A stretch of DNA of 64,000 nucleotides from Rhodovulum sulfidophilum DSM 1374 (GTDB lineage: Bacteria > Pseudomonadota > Alphaproteobacteria > Rhodobacterales > Rhodobacteraceae): NCBI RefSeq assembly GCF_001633165.1, contig NZ_CP015418.1, forward strand, positions 3,782,001 to 3,846,000. The letters run 5' to 3'. The position numbers were made by a program, and so were the translations under genes. This document shows positions 46,705 through 58,034 of this stretch, piece after piece. How positions within the stretch are numbered: position 1 is the first letter of the stretch; every line of letters starts with the position of its first letter. The notes under the pieces are model-generated. The model saw only the letters and a list, made by a program, of their open reading frames with translations. It had not been told where the DNA came from and did no database searches.

Positions 46705-47024
46705 GCGTCCGGGTTTGACGGGGCGCTCCGGCCATCGGGTTTGACCCCGAAAGGATGGGGACCTCGCCGCCCGACAGACAATCCGGACAGCAGGGCCAGC
46801 CCTTCGCAACAGCGACTGCGAGCAGCCTCCGGGCTGTTCGGGCACTCGATGCGGCGCCTTGCAAACCGTGCAGAGCTGTCCGGCGACGCCTGGGCAGGCG
46901 CCGTCACCCGCGGACAACCGTACCGCGCGACGAGTAATCGATGCGCGCCGATCTTGCCGTTATCCGTCTCGCCTTCTTTCGTCTGCGGTGGCGGCGTCAT
47001 GGCTTCGTGCTGCTGCCGGATCGC
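46705..47024. other. Intergenic region between kinase and Lrp genes
   Basis: The two genes converge here. No gene is supported. The only pattern seen is a short direct repeat CGGGTTTGAC at about 46710 and 46736. I see no clear terminator with a U-run. Confidence 0.3.
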
Positions 47025-47495
47025 TCAGGCGAGCATTCCGGCGAGCGGAAGCGCAGTCGAGACCTTCATCCGCTCGAGCGCAAAGAAACTGTCGACGCTG
47101 CGCAGCCGCACACCGGCGGTCAGATCGGCATAAAACCGGTCGAAATCGGCCATGTCGCGAACCACGACCCGCAGCAGGAAATCGTAACGCCCCGCCAGCC
47201 GATAGAGGTCGCGCACCTCATCGAACCGCTCGACGGCCTCAAGAAAGCTCTCGCGCCAGTCGGATGTGTGATCGAGCGCCTCGATCATGACGAAGGCGGT
47301 CAAGGCAAGCCCCAGCACCTCCGGATCGAGAATGGCTACGCGTTCGCGGATCACGCCCGCCTCTTCATGTTTCTGGATGCGCTTCCAGCAGGGCGTTTGC
47401 GACAATCCCACCCGGTCTGCGATCCGGGCCAGCGGAATGGTCGCATCCCTCTGAAGGAGATCGAGAATCTTCAGGTCTATACGATCGAGTTTCAT
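47025..47495 (-). CDS. Lrp/AsnC-family transcriptional regulator
   Basis: A 156 aa regulator. HTH at residues 4-60 (IPLARIADRVGLSQTPCWKRIQKHEEAGVI) and a RAM ligand-binding domain to the end. It probably senses an amino acid. The start at 47495 has GGGAGG upstream. The upstream DNA is the unusual repeat region at 47550-47800. Confidence 0.92.
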   Translation of the reverse strand: MKLDRIDLKILDLLQRDATIPLARIADRVGLSQTPCWKRIQKHEEAGVIRERVAILDPEVLGLALTAFVMIEALDHTSDWRESFLEAVERFDEVRDLYRLAGRYDFLLRVVVRDMADFDRFYADLTAGVRLRSVDSFFALERMKVSTALPLAGMLA

Positions 47496-47901
<406 letters not shown>

Positions 47902-49095
47902 ATGATCCGCACCATCCAGCTTGGCGCCCATGCGCTCGCTCAGGGCCAGGTCATCCGTACCTTCGGCGACGGACAGATCGAGATCGACATCGGCGGCCGG
48001 CGCCTTACCGGCACCGCAGTGCCCAACGCTCCGATGCCCGCGGCAACGCCTCTGCGCCGTTCGCGGCCCCCCTTTCGCTGGCGGAAAGGCATTCTGACTG
48101 TGCTGGCCACCTTCGGGCTTGCGCTTGGCGCGCCCGAAGCCGCCTTCTCCACCGCAACCGACGCGCCGCAGATCCTTAACGTCTCCTACGACCCCACCCG
48201 CGAATTCTATCGCGATTACAACGAGCTGTTCCAAGCCTGGCGGGAAGCCGGAGACCATGCGCCGGTCACCGTCCAGCAATCGCATGGCGGTGCCGGGGCG
48301 CAGGCGCGGGCGGTGATCGACGGCCTGCCCGCGACGGTGGTCACGCTGGCGCTTTCGGCCGATATCGACGCCATCGCCGAGCACACCGGCAAGATCCCGG
48401 CCGACTGGCAGAGCCGCCTGCCGCATAATTCGGCGCCCTATACCTCGACCATCGTCTTTCTCGTGCGCAAGGGGAATCCGAAGGCGATCGAGAACTGGGA
48501 CGACCTGATCCGCGACGACGTGCAGGTGGTGACCCCGAACCCGAAAACCTCGGGCGGCGCGCGCTGGAACTTCCTTGCTGCCTATGGCTATGCGCTCGAC
48601 CGCTTCGACGGCGACGAGGACCGGGCGCAGGAGTTCATGACGCGGCTTTACCGCAACGTGCCGGTGCTCGATACCGGGGCCCGCGGCGCCACCACGACCT
48701 TCTCGCAACGGGGCATCGGCGACGTGCTGCTGGCCTGGGAAAACGAGGCCTTCCTGGCGCTCGACGCGCTCGGCGCGGACAAGTTCGACATCGTCGTGCC
48801 CTCGATCTCTATCCTGGCCGAGCCGCCGGTCACGCTCGTTGACGGCAATATCGGATCGGAGGCGCAGCGCGCGGTGGCCGAGGCCTATCTCGAGCATCTC
48901 TACAGCCCCGAGGCGCAGGCCCTGGCGCTGCGTCATTTCTACCGTGCCTGGGACAGCTCGGCCGCTGCACCCGAGGATGTCGCGCGCTTTCCCGAGCTGC
49001 GGCTTGTGACCATCGACGATTTCGGCGGCTGGGCCAGGGCGCAGCCGGTCTTCTTCGGCGATGGCGGGCTGTTCGACAAGATCTACGAGGATTGA
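47902..49095 (+). CDS. Sulfate-type ABC transporter substrate-binding protein with N-terminal extension
   Basis: A 397 aa protein whose main body is a CysP/Sbp sulfate/thiosulfate-binding protein: [46 protein letters not shown] and the C-terminal [17 protein letters not shown] signal-like hydrophobic segment is at about residues 63-80. Ahead of it is a 44-residue beta-rich extension (start [15 protein letters not shown]) not found in usual Sbp proteins. The ATG at 47902 has AAGGA upstream; the internal ATG at 48034 has no ribosome site. It is the first gene of a sulfate-transport operon. Confidence 0.88.
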   Translation: MIRTIQLGAHALAQGQVIRTFGDGQIEIDIGGRRLTGTAVPNAPMPAATPLRRSRPPFRWRKGILTVLATFGLALGAPEAAFSTATDAPQILNVSYDPTREFYRDYNELFQAWREAGDHAPVTVQQSHGGAGAQARAVIDGLPATVVTLALSADIDAIAEHTGKIPADWQSRLPHNSAPYTSTIVFLVRKGNPKAIENWDDLIRDDVQVVTPNPKTSGGARWNFLAAYGYALDRFDGDEDRAQEFMTRLYRNVPVLDTGARGATTTFSQRGIGDVLLAWENEAFLALDALGADKFDIVVPSISILAEPPVTLVDGNIGSEAQRAVAEAYLEHLYSPEAQALALRHFYRAWDSSAAAPEDVARFPELRLVTIDDFGGWARAQPVFFGDGGLFDKIYED

Positions 49096-49098
49096 GCG

Positions 49099-49938
49099 AT
49101 GCGCGCGGGACCCTTCCGCTCGCCCTCTCCCCTGCCGGGGTTCGGGCTGAGCTTCGGAATCGCGATGGCGGGTCTGTCCATCGTGGTTCTGCTGCCGCTC
49201 GGCGCGCTTCTGGGCCGCGGGCTTGCCATCGGTCCGGTCGAGTTGCTGGACATGGTCAATTCGCGCCGCATCCGGGCGGCGCTCGGCCTGTCCTTCCGGG
49301 CGGCTCTGGTCGCCTCGCTGTTCAACCTGGCCTTCGGGCTGGTGCTGGCCTGGGTGCTGGTGCGGTACCGGTTCTGGGGACGGCGGCTGATCGACGCCGC
49401 TGTCGATCTGCCATTCGCGCTGCCGACGGCGGTGGCGGGGATCGCGCTGACCGCGCTTTACGCCCCGACCGGCCCCTTCGGACATGCGCTCGCGCCGCTC
49501 GGGATCGAGATCGCCTATAGCGAGGCCGGAATCTGGCTGGCGCTGATCTTCATCGGCCTGCCCTTCGTGGTGCGCACCGTGCAACCGGTGATCGAGGAAA
49601 TCGACCGCGAGGCGGAAGAGGTCAGCGCCACGCTCGGGGCGGGCCGCCTCTATACCTTGCGCCGGGTGGTGCTGCCGACCCTGACGCCGGCGCTTATGAC
49701 CGGCTTCGCCCTGGCGCTGGCGCGCTCTGTCGGCGAATACGGCTCGGTCATCTTCATCGCTGGCAACCTGCCGTTCCGGACCGAGATCGCGCCCTTGCTG
49801 ATCGTGATCAGGCTTGAGGAATACAATCACGACGCCGCCGCGGCGATCGGGATCGCGATGCTCATGATCTCCTTCGCGGTGCTGCTGACACTCAACACCA
49901 TCCAGTTCTGGAGCAGACGGAGGATCGGCCTTGGCTGA
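49099..49938 (+). CDS. cysT: Sulfate ABC transporter permease CysT
   Basis: A 279 aa BPD_transp_1 permease with six membrane segments. LPFALPTAVAGIALTALYAPTG is the CysT signature and the EAA loop contains EEVSATLGAGRLYTLRRVVLPTL. The EYGSVIFIAGN motif is typical. It begins three bases after the binding-protein stop. Confidence 0.94.
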   Translation: MRAGPFRSPSPLPGFGLSFGIAMAGLSIVVLLPLGALLGRGLAIGPVELLDMVNSRRIRAALGLSFRAALVASLFNLAFGLVLAWVLVRYRFWGRRLIDAAVDLPFALPTAVAGIALTALYAPTGPFGHALAPLGIEIAYSEAGIWLALIFIGLPFVVRTVQPVIEEIDREAEEVSATLGAGRLYTLRRVVLPTLTPALMTGFALALARSVGEYGSVIFIAGNLPFRTEIAPLLIVIRLEEYNHDAAAAIGIAMLMISFAVLLTLNTIQFWSRRRIGLG

Positions 49939-50794
49939 GATCGCATATCCGAGGCGGGAGCCCGTGACCACCGAGCCGCGGCTGGCCCGCTGGTCGCTGA
50001 TCGCGGCGGTGCTGGCGCTGGTCAGCATCCTGCTTTTCGCGCCGCTCGCCACGGTCTTCGCCGAGGCCCTGGCCGAGGGTGGCGCGGCGGCGCTGGCCGC
50101 GCTCGGCTCATCCGATGCACGCGCGGCAATCGGGCTGACCCTGACCGTCGCCGCCCTCTCGGTGCCGCTGAACGCCGCGATCGGCATCGCCGCAGCCTGG
50201 GCCATCGCCCGGTTCGAGTTTCGCGGCAAGGCACTGCTCGTGACCCTGATCGACCTGCCCTTCTCGGTCTCGCCGGTGGTGGCGGGGCTGGCGCTGGTGC
50301 TTCTGTTCGGGGTCAACGGGCCGCTGGGCGACTGGCTTCTCGCCCATGACCTCAAGATCGTCTTCGCCCTGCCCGGGATCGTCCTTGCCACGCTGTTCGT
50401 GACCTTTCCCTTCGTCGCGCGCGAACTCGTTCCGGTGATGATCGAGCAGGGCCGGACCGAGGAAGAGGCGGCGCTGACGCTGGGCGCCTCGGGCTGGCGG
50501 ACCTTCCTGACGGTGACGCTGCCCAATATCCGCTGGGCCCTGCTTTACGGGCTGCTTCTGTGCAATGCCCGGGCGATGGGCGAATTCGGCGCGGTCGCCG
50601 TGGTCTCGGGCAAGATCCGGGGCGAAACCACCACGATGCCGATCATGATCGAGATGCTCTACAACGAGTATCTCTCGGTCGCGGCCTTCTCGCTCGCGGC
50701 GCTGCTAGCCTTGCTCGCGCTTCTGACCCTGACCCTGAAAACCCTTCTGGAATGGCGCTGCGCGGAGCTGCTTTCCGCTACCCGCCGATATTGA
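49931..50794 (+). CDS. cysW: Sulfate ABC transporter permease CysW
   Basis: A 287 aa permease. DLPFSVSPVVAGLALVLLFG and the EAALTLGASGWRTFLTVTLPNI EAA loop identify CysW; FGAVAVVSGKIRG is the other hallmark. The start is read as TTG at 49931 because GGAGG precedes it at good spacing and it overlaps the cysT end by eight bases; a GTG at 49964 is the alternative. Confidence 0.93.
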   Translation: MAEIAYPRREPVTTEPRLARWSLIAAVLALVSILLFAPLATVFAEALAEGGAAALAALGSSDARAAIGLTLTVAALSVPLNAAIGIAAAWAIARFEFRGKALLVTLIDLPFSVSPVVAGLALVLLFGVNGPLGDWLLAHDLKIVFALPGIVLATLFVTFPFVARELVPVMIEQGRTEEEAALTLGASGWRTFLTVTLPNIRWALLYGLLLCNARAMGEFGAVAVVSGKIRGETTTMPIMIEMLYNEYLSVAAFSLAALLALLALLTLTLKTLLEWRCAELLSATRRY

Positions 50795-50806
50795 AAGGTC
50801 CGCCCC

Positions 50807-51526
50807 ATGCATATCGACATCGACGAAATCGCGAAGGAATTCGGCACCGCGCGGGCGCTGCACCCGGTCTCGCTCTCGATCCCGAACGGGGCGCTGGTGG
50901 CGCTGCTGGGGCCGTCGGGCTCGGGCAAGACCACGCTGCTGCGCATTCTGGGCGGGCTGGACTATCCCAGCTCGGGGCGGATCTTCTTCGACGGGCAGGA
51001 CACGACCGGGCTGAGCGTGCAGGACCGCCGGGCGGGCTTCGTCTTCCAGAATTACGCGCTGTTCCGGCATATGAACGTGTTCGAGAACATCGCCTATGGA
51101 TTGCGCGCCCGCAGGCGCCGCGACCGTCCCGCCGAAGCCGAAATCACCCGCCGGGTGAACCGGCTTCTGGCGCTGATCCAGTTGCCCGATATCGGCGCGC
51201 GCTACCCCGGTCAGCTTTCGGGCGGGCAGCGTCAGCGCGTGGCGCTGGCGCGGGCGCTGGCCATCGAGCCGCGCATGCTCCTGCTAGACGAACCGTTCGG
51301 CGCGCTCGACGCCAAGGTCCGCAAGGAGTTGCGCCAGGGCCTGCGCGAAATCCACGACGCGACCGGGCTGACCACGCTTTTCGTCACCCATGACCAGGAA
51401 GAGGCGATGGATCTGGCCGATCTCGTCGTGGTGATGTCGATGGGCCGGATCGAACAGGTCGGCAAGCCCGCCGAGATCCGCGCCCGCCCGGCCTGCGCCT
51501 TCGTGCGCGATTTCGTGGCGGCCTGA
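50807..51526 (+). CDS. cysA: Sulfate ABC transporter ATP-binding protein, short form of CysA
   Basis: A 239 aa ATPase. Walker [12 protein letters not shown]-loop FVFQNYALF, signature [15 protein letters not shown], Walker [12 protein letters not shown] and H-loop VTHDQEEA. It ends after the NBD (VRDFVAA), so the C-terminal regulatory/TOBE region of standard CysA (about 350 aa) is missing. The reading frame stops cleanly and there is no sign of a frameshift remnant directly after it. Confidence 0.92.
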   Translation: MHIDIDEIAKEFGTARALHPVSLSIPNGALVALLGPSGSGKTTLLRILGGLDYPSSGRIFFDGQDTTGLSVQDRRAGFVFQNYALFRHMNVFENIAYGLRARRRRDRPAEAEITRRVNRLLALIQLPDIGARYPGQLSGGQRQRVALARALAIEPRMLLLDEPFGALDAKVRKELRQGLREIHDATGLTTLFVTHDQEEAMDLADLVVVMSMGRIEQVGKPAEIRARPACAFVRDFVAA

Positions 51527-53494
<1,968 letters not shown>

Positions 53495-53573
53495 GCACTC
53501 CCGCGCGCGTCCCGGGCCATCGCTTTGCTTGTCATGCCCTGGGCGCGGTGCGGTGAAGTGAGTTGAAACAGGC

Positions 53574-53621
53574 GCCTTCGGCGCGCCGAAGGCAGGTGCG
53601 GCGGGCGCAGAGGCGCCCGCC
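53574..53621. terminator. Convergent hairpin pair between pgm and nitroreductase genes
   Basis: A perfect 20-base palindrome (53574-53593, core CGGCGCGCCG) is followed by a 9 bp hairpin, GGCGGGCGC (53600-53608) with GCGCCCGCC (53613-53621) around AGAG. The location between two converging genes suggests a two-way terminator, although there is no long U-run. Confidence 0.55.
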
Positions 53622-53630
53622 TGCGAGGGG

Positions 53631-54233
53631 TTACTTGCCGTGAGTGCGGAAGCGCGCCTCGTCCTCCATGAAGGTCTTGTCGCCGATCTCGCCCGCATGG
53701 CCACCGAAGGGCATCTGCGCGACCAGCGTCCAGCTGGCAGGCACGTCGAAGGCCTCGGCCAGGGCAGCATCCGCAACCGGGTTGTAATGCTGCAGGCTCG
53801 CCCCGATGCCTTCCTCGGCAAGCGCCGTCCAGACCGCCAGTTGCGCCATGCCCGCCGAATGCTGAGAAAAACGCGGGAAGGCGTCGGCATAGATCGGGAA
53901 CTGCTCCTGCAGGCCCTTGATCGTGTCCTCATCCTCGTAGAACAGCACCGTCCCCGCCCCGGCGGCAAAGCCCTTCATCTTGGCTTCGGTCGGGCCGAAA
54001 TCCTCGGCCGGAACGATCTTGCGCAGCTCGGCCTCGATCAGGCCCCAGGCCTTCTCGCTTTCGGCCCCGAACAGGATGACGGCCCGCGAGCTTTGCGAGT
54101 TGAAGGACGAGGGCGCATGCCGGATCGCCGCCTTGATCAGGCCTTCCACCATGTCGGCCGAGAGCGGAAGATCCTTGCCGAGAGCATATTGCGTCCGGCG
54201 CTTCTGCAACAGCTCGAGCGTCTTGTTCGACAT
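53631..54233 (-). CDS. Nitroreductase-family protein (YdgI/Frm2-like)
   Basis: A 200 aa FMN-fold protein of the short nitroreductase branch. Signatures are RRTQYALGKDLPLS, RHAPSSFNSQSSRAVILFG and the late GASLQHYNP. Members reduce nitro compounds or act in redox and lipid signalling; the substrate is unknown. The start at 54233 has AGGAGA upstream. Confidence 0.88.
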   Translation of the reverse strand: MSNKTLELLQKRRTQYALGKDLPLSADMVEGLIKAAIRHAPSSFNSQSSRAVILFGAESEKAWGLIEAELRKIVPAEDFGPTEAKMKGFAAGAGTVLFYEDEDTIKGLQEQFPIYADAFPRFSQHSAGMAQLAVWTALAEEGIGASLQHYNPVADAALAEAFDVPASWTLVAQMPFGGHAGEIGDKTFMEDEARFRTHGK

Positions 54234-54829
54234 CTGGGAAGTCTCCTGAATGTTCTGCATATCGGGAGGCTATATTTCGCGATCGGCCACCGGCTTCAAT
54301 GGCAGGCACTGCGCGAAGGCGCACAGCCTGCGTGCTTTTGAGGCCGCCCGCATCCAAGGTTGTGGGTCACCGGCATGCGCCGCCACCTGCTTCGGTCTGT
54401 GCCCGCCGATGGCTCCTGCCTGGTCGCGGCGGTCCGTCCGGCCAGCTTTTGCCGCAAGTGCTCTGCCAGTTCTGCGGCGACCGGCCGGGCGTGACGGACG
54501 GCGAAGACCATAGAGGCTCGCGCCGCAAGCCTCTCGTCTTCCGCCGCATCCCGTAACGGCCGCCCAACTCTCTCTTTTCGGCTCGTGCCGCCGCGGACAG
54601 GCCCCTCCCCATGCCCCGCGACGATCTTGAAGCATCCTGGTCCAAATCATCCCGACACTTGCCCGGATCGGCAGGAGCGGACATAAAATGCGGGAAGGGA
54701 AATGCGTGCCTTCCTCCGGTCTCCGCCCGTTCCGCCCCCCCTTGCCTGGGGGCGCGGCCATGCTGCCCCCGGCTCCGGACGGTTCGGCGCCTCCGTCGTC
54801 GGACGGCGGGATCGGGAGGGAGATCCGAG
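54234..54829. other. Long intergenic region between nitroreductase and MFS genes
   Basis: No coding sequence is supported on either strand. An AT-rich box (TATATTTCG, near 54272) could be the -10 of the nitroreductase gene. A perfect 7 bp hairpin AGAGGCT/AGCCTCT lies at 54512-54534 without a U-run. The rest shows no pattern I can interpret. Confidence 0.4.
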
Positions 54830-56086
54830 ATGACCCAGACCCAACGCGCCGCACAGGCGCCGCTTGTGACCCCGGTACTGATCGCCGGCTCGGTAATCCT
54901 GCTGATCGGCTTTGCCATCCGCGCCTCTTTCGGGGTGTTCCAGATCCCGATTGCCGAGGAATTCGGCTGGGCACGCACCGAATTCTCGCTGGCCATCGCG
55001 ATCCAGAACCTTGCCTGGGGCATCGGACAGCCGCTGTTCGGCGCGATGGCCGAGAAGATCGGCGACCACAAGGCCATCGTTGCGGGCGCATTGCTCTATG
55101 CGCTGGGGCTGGTGCTCTCGGCCTTCGCGATCCAGCCTTGGCAGCATCAGGGACTTGAAGTTCTTGTGGGATTCGGCGTCGCGGGCACAGGCTTCGGCGT
55201 GATCCTCGCCATTGTCGGCCGGGCGGCGGCGCCCGAGCATCGCTCGATGGCGCTGGGGGTCGCGACCGCCGCCGGGTCGGCGGGGCAGATCGTGGGGCCG
55301 CCCTCGGCCGAGCTGCTGCTGCGGCTCCTGCCATGGCAGGGCGTGTTCATGGTCTTCGCCGGCGTGGTGCTGGCCTCGCTGCTGGCGCTGCCCTTCATCC
55401 GCTCGCCCCAGATCGCCAGCCGCGCCGAACTGGAGGAAAGCCTCGGGCAGGTGCTGGGCCGGGCCTTCCGCGACCCGTCTTTCGTCATGATCTTCATGGG
55501 GTTCTTCTCCTGCGGCTACCAGCTTGCCTTCATCACCGCGCATTTCCCGCCCTTCGTGGCCGAGCTTTGCGGACCCATCGTGCCGGGCGGCACGCTGTCG
55601 GCGATCGGGATCACCACCACCTCGGCGCTGGGGGCGGTGGCGATCTCGGTGATCGGTCTGTTCAACATCCTCGGCACGGTGACCGCGGGCTGGCTGGGCA
55701 ACCGCTACAGCCGGAAATACCTGCTGGCGGGCATCTACACGGCACGCACCGTAGCCGCGGCGGCCTTCATCCTGATGCCGATCACCCCGGGCACGGTGCT
55801 GGTCTTCTCGATGGTGATGGGGGCGCTCTGGCTGGCCACGGTACCGCTGACCAGCGGGCTTGTCGCCCATATCTACGGGCTGCGCTACATGGGCACGCTA
55901 TACGGCTTCGTCTTCCTGTCGCACCAGATCGGCGGCTTCCTCGGCGTCTGGCTGGGCGGCAGGCTGTACGACCTCTATGGCAATTACGATCTGGTCTGGT
56001 GGGTCGGCGTGGGCGTCGGCGCCTTTTCGGCGCTGGTGCATCTGCCGATCCGCGAGACGCCGATCCCCGCCCGCGCCGCGGCCTGA
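54830..56086 (+). CDS. Major facilitator superfamily transporter
   Basis: A 418 aa permease with twelve predicted membrane segments. GQPLFGAMAEKIGDHKAI is the loop 2-3 motif. The SFGVFQIPIAEEFGW start is typical of the monocarboxylate/oxalate-type (OFA-like) MFS group. The substrate is unknown. ATG at 54830 has GGGAGGGAG upstream. Confidence 0.9.
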   Translation: MTQTQRAAQAPLVTPVLIAGSVILLIGFAIRASFGVFQIPIAEEFGWARTEFSLAIAIQNLAWGIGQPLFGAMAEKIGDHKAIVAGALLYALGLVLSAFAIQPWQHQGLEVLVGFGVAGTGFGVILAIVGRAAAPEHRSMALGVATAAGSAGQIVGPPSAELLLRLLPWQGVFMVFAGVVLASLLALPFIRSPQIASRAELEESLGQVLGRAFRDPSFVMIFMGFFSCGYQLAFITAHFPPFVAELCGPIVPGGTLSAIGITTTSALGAVAISVIGLFNILGTVTAGWLGNRYSRKYLLAGIYTARTVAAAAFILMPITPGTVLVFSMVMGALWLATVPLTSGLVAHIYGLRYMGTLYGFVFLSHQIGGFLGVWLGGRLYDLYGNYDLVWWVGVGVGAFSALVHLPIRETPIPARAAA

Positions 56087-56146
56087 AGGCTTTGACGCGG
56101 AGCCGTGCCCTGCCCTATCCTTTCCGCCAGCAAGGGAGACACGAGG

Positions 56147-56416
56147 ATGGCCGGAGGCTGGGCGCGCGACGGCGCGGTGAACGATCAGATCGACGCCTCG
56201 ATCGAGGACGAGCTGAACCGGATGAAGGCAAAGCGCGCGCCCATGGGCGAAAGCCTGACGCACTGCGCCGAATGCGGCGAGCCGATCCCCGAGGCGCGGC
56301 GCCGCGCCCTGCCCGGCGTCAAGCTCTGCATCGATTGCCAGGGAGACCGCGACCGGCGGCCGGTGACCCGCGGCGGCATCAACCGGCGCGGCTCGAAGGA
56401 CAGCCAGCTCAAGTGA
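56147..56416 (+). CDS. DksA/TraR-type C4 zinc-finger protein
   Basis: An 89 aa protein with a C4 zinc finger, CAECGEPIPEARRRALPG then CIDCQ, as in small DksA relatives (YbiI type). It lacks the long coiled coil of DksA with its acidic tip, so a direct ppGpp-cofactor role is doubtful. It lies 60 bases after the MFS gene on the same strand. Confidence 0.87.
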   Translation: MAGGWARDGAVNDQIDASIEDELNRMKAKRAPMGESLTHCAECGEPIPEARRRALPGVKLCIDCQGDRDRRPVTRGGINRRGSKDSQLK

Positions 56417-56682
56417 CGGCTGTCGCAGGATTGACCCGCGCGGCACTCTCCTGTACTCAAGACCAGTCTGCGCCTTCTGTCGCGTGAACAGAAGCCGCCT
56501 GTCCGGCATGACCGGGCCGCGGCACAATCTGCACAGACGATCCGTTCCCATCATCACGCGAGGGGTACAGGGGCCGCCGCCGACCGGACCGATGCGTTCG
56601 GGGCGTTGCGGGCCCGCTCACCCGTTCGCAGAGGCGAACGCATTTTGACGAGGCGTCCGTGACGGGCGCCCGAAAGGACACT

Positions 56683-57933
56683 GTGACGACATTCGACAAG
56701 ATGGGCCTGCCCAAGCGGCTTGTGACGCGGCTGGCCGAGACCGGCATTACCGAGCCCACCCCGATCCAGGCCCGCGCCATTCCCCCGGCGCTGGAAGGCC
56801 GCGACGTGATCGGGCTGGCGCAGACCGGCACCGGCAAGACCGCAGCCTTCGGCCTGCCGCTTCTGACCGCGCTGGCCGAGAGCCGCGGCAAGCCCACGCC
56901 CAAGACCGCCCGCGCCCTGGTGCTGGCCCCGACCCGCGAGTTGGTCAAGCAGATCGCCGAGAGCCTCCGGCCGCTGGTCGCGGGCACGCCGGTCAGCGTC
57001 GAGACCGTGGTCGGCGGCGCCTCGCTTTCGGCGCAGGAAAAGCGGATGGCGCGTGGCGCCGATCTGCTGGTGGCGACGCCCGGGCGGCTGATCGACCTGA
57101 TGGGTCGGGGCGCCGTGGTGCTGGCCGAAACCCGGTTCCTGGTGCTGGACGAGGCCGACCAGATGCTGGACATGGGCTTCATCCATGCCCTGCGCCGGAT
57201 CGCGGCCAAGCTGCCGAAGGAACGCCAGACCATGCTGTTCTCGGCCACCATGCCCAAGCAGATGGACGAGATTGCCGCAAGCTACCTGACCAATCCGGTC
57301 CGGGTCGAGGTGAGCCCCCCCGGCACCGCCGTCGACAAGATCACCCAATCGGTGCATTTCCTCGAGAAGGCCGAGAAGACCGGCCGCCTGATCGAGCTTC
57401 TGGACGGGCATCGCGACGACCGTGCCATCGTCTTCGGCCGCACCAAGCATGGCGCCGAACGGCTGTCGAAACAGCTTGAACGGGCCGGTTTCGCGACCGC
57501 CTCGATCCATGGCAACAAGAGCCAGGGCCAGCGCGACCGCGCGATCAAGGCGTTCCGCGCGGGCGATGTGCGGGTGCTGGTGGCGACCGATGTGGCGGCG
57601 CGGGGCATCGACATTCCCGAGGTCCGCCATGTCTACAATTTCGACCTGCCGAACGTGCCCGACAACTATGTCCACCGGATCGGTCGCACAGCGCGGGCCG
57701 GGGCCGATGGCGCGGCGGTCGCGTTCTGCGCCCCCGAGGAGATTTCGGAACTGCGGGCGATCCACAAGGTGATGGGCTGCGCGATCCCGGTTGCCTCGGG
57801 CACGCCCTGGGAAGGGCTCGAACCGAAGCAGTCGCGGGGCGGCCCGCGCGGCGCGGGCAAAGGCGCGGGCAAGCCGCCCGCCAAGGCGCGGGCGCGCCGT
57901 CGCCCGCGCAACAAGAACCGCGCGGCGGCCTGA
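56683..57933 (+). CDS. rhlE: DEAD-box RNA helicase, RhlE-like
   Basis: A 416 aa ATP-dependent RNA helicase. Motifs in order: PTPIQARAIP (Q), AQTGTGKT (I), PTRELVKQI (Ia), ATPGRL (Ib), VLDEADQMLDMGF (II), FSATMP (III), IVFGRTKHGAERL (IV), VATDVAARGIDIPEV (V) and HRIGRTARAG (VI). The tail is Arg/Lys/Gly-rich, an RNA-binding extension. The GTG at 56683 has AAAGGA upstream; an earlier GTG at 56659 is possible. Confidence 0.94.
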   Translation: MTTFDKMGLPKRLVTRLAETGITEPTPIQARAIPPALEGRDVIGLAQTGTGKTAAFGLPLLTALAESRGKPTPKTARALVLAPTRELVKQIAESLRPLVAGTPVSVETVVGGASLSAQEKRMARGADLLVATPGRLIDLMGRGAVVLAETRFLVLDEADQMLDMGFIHALRRIAAKLPKERQTMLFSATMPKQMDEIAASYLTNPVRVEVSPPGTAVDKITQSVHFLEKAEKTGRLIELLDGHRDDRAIVFGRTKHGAERLSKQLERAGFATASIHGNKSQGQRDRAIKAFRAGDVRVLVATDVAARGIDIPEVRHVYNFDLPNVPDNYVHRIGRTARAGADGAAVAFCAPEEISELRAIHKVMGCAIPVASGTPWEGLEPKQSRGGPRGAGKGAGKPPAKARARRRPRNKNRAAA

Positions 57934-57975
57934 GCCCCCGGAGGGCGCCTGTCGTCACCCTCACAAGTTACGGAA

Positions 57976-58007
57976 AACGCCCGCCCAGGAAACCGGGCGG
58001 GCGTTCT
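57976..58007. terminator. Strong terminator between helicase and oligopeptidase genes
   Basis: A perfect 11 bp stem, AACGCCCGCCC (57976-57986) with GGGCGGGCGTT (57995-58005), loop of eight. It is followed by TTCTTG on the plus side and by TTTTCC on the minus side, so it may serve both convergent genes. Confidence 0.85.
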
Positions 58008-58034
58008 TGCATCTTACCAGCCTCGACGCCAGCC

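Noticed and set aside
54250..54513. 87-codon plus-strand open frame between the nitroreductase and MFS genes
   Set aside because: No ribosome site, no family signal and a composition rich in Ala, Arg and Cys, as expected for a chance frame.
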